Part shown: positions 5,894 through 7,720 of the stretch, piece after piece | Position numbering within the stretch: position 1 is the stretch's first letter | How the letters are laid out: every line of letters begins with the position of its first letter | From: Rubrivirga sp. | GTDB lineage: Bacteria > Bacteroidota > Rhodothermia > Rhodothermales > Rubricoccaceae | Assembly (NCBI GenBank): GCA_012269805.1 | Contig: JAAXJP010000091.1 | Span: 1-7,720, forward strand | Direction of reading: 5' to 3' | DNA length: 7,720 bases | Translations under genes and position numbers: made by a program | Notes under the pieces: model-generated | Databases searched by the model: none | Seen by the model: only the letters and a program-made list of their open reading frames with translations | Told to the model about the DNA's origin: nothing

Positions 5894-7720
5894 ATGCTCG
5901 TCCTCCGCGACCTCCACCTCGCCTTCGGCGGGCGCGTCCTTTTCGACGGCCTGAGCTGGACCGTCACGGCCGGACAGCGCGCCGGGCTCGTGGGGCCGAA
6001 CGGGGCCGGCAAGTCGACGCTCCTCCGCGTGATCGCGGGCGAGCAGTCCGTCGACGGGGGCGAGGTGGTCTACGAGGGCGGCGCGACGATCGGCTTTCTG
6101 CGCCAGGACACGCAGGAGGAGGACCTCTCGATCTCGCCGCTCGAGGAGGCGCTCCACGCCTTCGACGACGTGCTCCGCTTCGAGGCCGAGGCCGAGGCGC
6201 TCACCGCGCAGATGGAGGCCCACCCGGACCACACGTCGGAGGCCTACTTCGCCCTCGTCGAGCGGTTCTCGCGGATCCAGGACCGCCTCGTGACCCGCGA
6301 GGCCCACACGGCCGAGGCCCGCGCCGCGACCATCCTCTCCGGCCTCGGGTTCTCGGACGAGGAGATGCGCCGGCCGCTGAGCACGTTCTCCGGCGGCTGG
6401 CGGATGCGCGTGGCCCTCGCCCGCCTCCTCCTCGGCCAGCCCGACGTCCTCCTCCTCGACGAGCCGACCAACCACCTCGACATCGAGTCGATCGACTGGC
6501 TCGAGGGCTACCTCACGACGTACCCCGGCGCGGTCGTCCTCGTCAGCCACGACCGGTACTTCCTCGACCGGATGACCACGTCGACGGCCGACCTCATCCG
6601 CGGCCAGATCGACGCGTACGCCGGGAACTACTCGTTCTACCTCGAGGCGAGACAGGAGCGCCGGGCCCACTGGCAGGCGCGGTACGACAACCAGCAAAAG
6701 GAGATCGCCGACGCCGAGCGGTTTATCGCCCGGTTCCGCGCCAAGGCCACGAAGGCGAAGCAGGCCCAGAGCCGGATCAAGATGCTGGAGCGGATGGAGC
6801 GGATCCCACCGCCGCCGCCCGAGGCCTCGACGATGCACTTCCGGTTCCCGGAGCCGCCGCCGTCGGGCCGCCAGGTCATCGAGCTCACGGAGTTCTCGAA
6901 GACGTACCCCGCCCCGGAGGGCGGCGTGACCGCCGTGTTCGACCGGGCCGGGCCGCTCGGGCTCGAGCGCGGCGACAAGGTGGCGCTCGTCGGCAAGAAC
7001 GGGGCCGGCAAGTCGACGCTGGCCCGGATGCTCCTCGGGACCGAGCCGTTCGAGGGCGAGCGGACGCAGGACCGCCGCGCCGAGATGGCCCACTTCGCCC
7101 AGCACCAGGCCGAGGCGCTGGAGCCGAGCCACACGGTCCTCCAGTCGCTCCGCGAAAAGTCGCGCGGGCACTCCGAGACCGAGCTCCGCAGCCTTCTCGG
7201 CGCCTTCCTCTTTACTGGCGACGACGTCGAGAAGTCGGTGTCGGTCCTCTCCGGCGGCGAGCGCTCCCGGCTGGCCCTCGCGCGCACGCTCCTCTCCCCC
7301 GCCAACGTCCTCGTCCTCGACGAGCCGACGAACCACCTCGACATCGTCTCGAAGAACGTGCTCGCCGAGGCGCTCCGCCAGTACACCGGCACGTTCGTCC
7401 TCGTGTCCCACGACCGCGCGTTCATCGACAGCGTGGCCGAGTCGATCTGGTACGTCGAGCGGGGGACGGTCCAGACGTACCGCGGGACGTACTCGGAGAC
7501 GCAGTGGCAGCGCGAGCACGGGACGGCCTCGAAGCTGGGAGCGCCCGCCTCGGGCGACGGCTCGGCCGGGACGCCCCGGCGGACGGAGCCGACCGCCACG
7601 CCGACTGCGAAGCCGGCGGCGAAGTCCTCCGGCGGCAAGAAGTCGAAGGAGGAAAAGCGGCGCGAGGCCGAGGCGCGCAACAAGCTCTACCGGATGATGA
7701 AGGACGGGACGGTCCCGCCG
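5894..7720 (+). CDS. ABC-F family ATPase, YheS-like (3' end outside window)
   Basis: There are 609 codons in view, open to the right edge. Two ABC modules are fused and no membrane domain is present, the ABC-F arrangement. Module 1: Walker A GPNGAGKST (34-42), signature FSGGWRMRVALAR (from 165), Walker B DVLLLDEPTNHLD with catalytic Glu190, His219 switch (SHDRYF). Module 2: Walker A GKNGAGKST (367-375), signature LSGGERSRLALAR (452-), Walker B with Glu477, His506. The linker between them (about 276-305) carries FRAKATKAKQAQSRIKMLER, which I recall as essentially identical in E. coli YheS, and is the P-site tRNA interaction motif of ABC-F proteins. ABC-F proteins bind the ribosomal E-site and act in translation, some giving resistance to ribosome-targeting antibiotics. 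After module 2 comes a Ser/Thr/Pro/Ala/Gly linker (about 541-581) and the start of a basic C-terminal helix (KKSKEEKRREAEARNKLYR). The ATG follows no Shine-Dalgarno. The family call is firm; the exact role is open. Confidence 0.96.
   Translation, partial: MLVLRDLHLAFGGRVLFDGLSWTVTAGQRAGLVGPNGAGKSTLLRVIAGEQSVDGGEVVYEGGATIGFLRQDTQEEDLSISPLEEALHAFDDVLRFEAEAEALTAQMEAHPDHTSEAYFALVERFSRIQDRLVTREAHTAEARAATILSGLGFSDEEMRRPLSTFSGGWRMRVALARLLLGQPDVLLLDEPTNHLDIESIDWLEGYLTTYPGAVVLVSHDRYFLDRMTTSTADLIRGQIDAYAGNYSFYLEARQERRAHWQARYDNQQKEIADAERFIARFRAKATKAKQAQSRIKMLERMERIPPPPPEASTMHFRFPEPPPSGRQVIELTEFSKTYPAPEGGVTAVFDRAGPLGLERGDKVALVGKNGAGKSTLARMLLGTEPFEGERTQDRRAEMAHFAQHQAEALEPSHTVLQSLREKSRGHSETELRSLLGAFLFTGDDVEKSVSVLSGGERSRLALARTLLSPANVLVLDEPTNHLDIVSKNVLAEALRQYTGTFVLVSHDRAFIDSVAESIWYVERGTVQTYRGTYSETQWQREHGTASKLGAPASGDGSAGTPRRTEPTATPTAKPAAKSSGGKKSKEEKRREAEARNKLYRMMKDGTVPP

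Noticed and set aside
5528..7519. Very long minus-strand open frame (663 codons) opposite the ABC-F gene and running into the kinase gene
   Set aside because: It is antisense to two genes with complete motif sets. Its translation is repetitive Arg/Leu/Glu/Gly/Val with no domain, typical of the lack of stops in high-GC antisense frames.
6637..7683. Minus-strand open frame of 348 codons opposite the ABC-F gene
   Set aside because: It is Ser/Arg/Ala-rich and antisense to the second ABC module, and it has no recognisable motif.
1..7720. tRNA, rRNA, CRISPR arrays, insertion sequences, integrases or attachment sites
   Set aside because: Reading through by eye, no tRNA-like cloverleaf, regularly spaced direct repeats outside coding modules, terminal inverted repeats or transposase motifs were found. 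Gaps between genes are all short.

Overview
The window is very GC-rich, with codons ending almost always in C or G. It carries parts or all of six protein genes. The strongest clue to the organism is the secreted protein at 546-1376. It ends in a type IX secretion (T9SS) sorting domain of the PNPF...GxYVV kind, which points to the Bacteroidota/Rhodothermota group. With this GC content, a marine member of Rhodothermota such as Rubrivirga or Rubricoccus (Rubricoccaceae) is the best guess. None of the visible start codons has a Shine-Dalgarno sequence, which fits that group. The assignment is an inference from sequence character, not from a database match.

Layout: 3-500 (+) is the C-terminal part of an SGNH/GDSL-type hydrolase whose start lies upstream of the window. 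546-1376 (+) is a complete secreted T9SS cargo protein of unknown function. The next three genes lie on the minus strand and are packed as one operon, transcribed from about 5757 down to 1426: a soluble histidine kinase with four clear PAS domains and one doubtful one, a single-domain Rcp1/CheY-like response regulator, and a histidine kinase with a receiver domain at its N-terminus. The first two genes overlap by an ATGA and the last two are 4 bases apart. From 5894 to the right edge (+) runs an ABC-F ATPase of the YheS type, divergent from the kinase operon and cut off by the window end.

Working together: the three signalling proteins look like a cytoplasmic phosphorelay module. The multi-PAS kinase senses small molecules, redox state or light and most simply phosphorylates the stand-alone regulator. 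The REC-kinase may take phosphoryl groups or protein contacts as its input. No DNA-binding or enzymatic output domain is encoded in the operon, so the final output is not visible here. The flanking genes (secreted protein, ABC-F translation factor) have no evident functional link to the relay.

No tRNA, rRNA, CRISPR, insertion sequence, integrase or attachment site was seen. All intergenic gaps are under 150 bases. The window is mostly ordinary chromosomal gene content; the output-less three-gene relay is its most interesting part.
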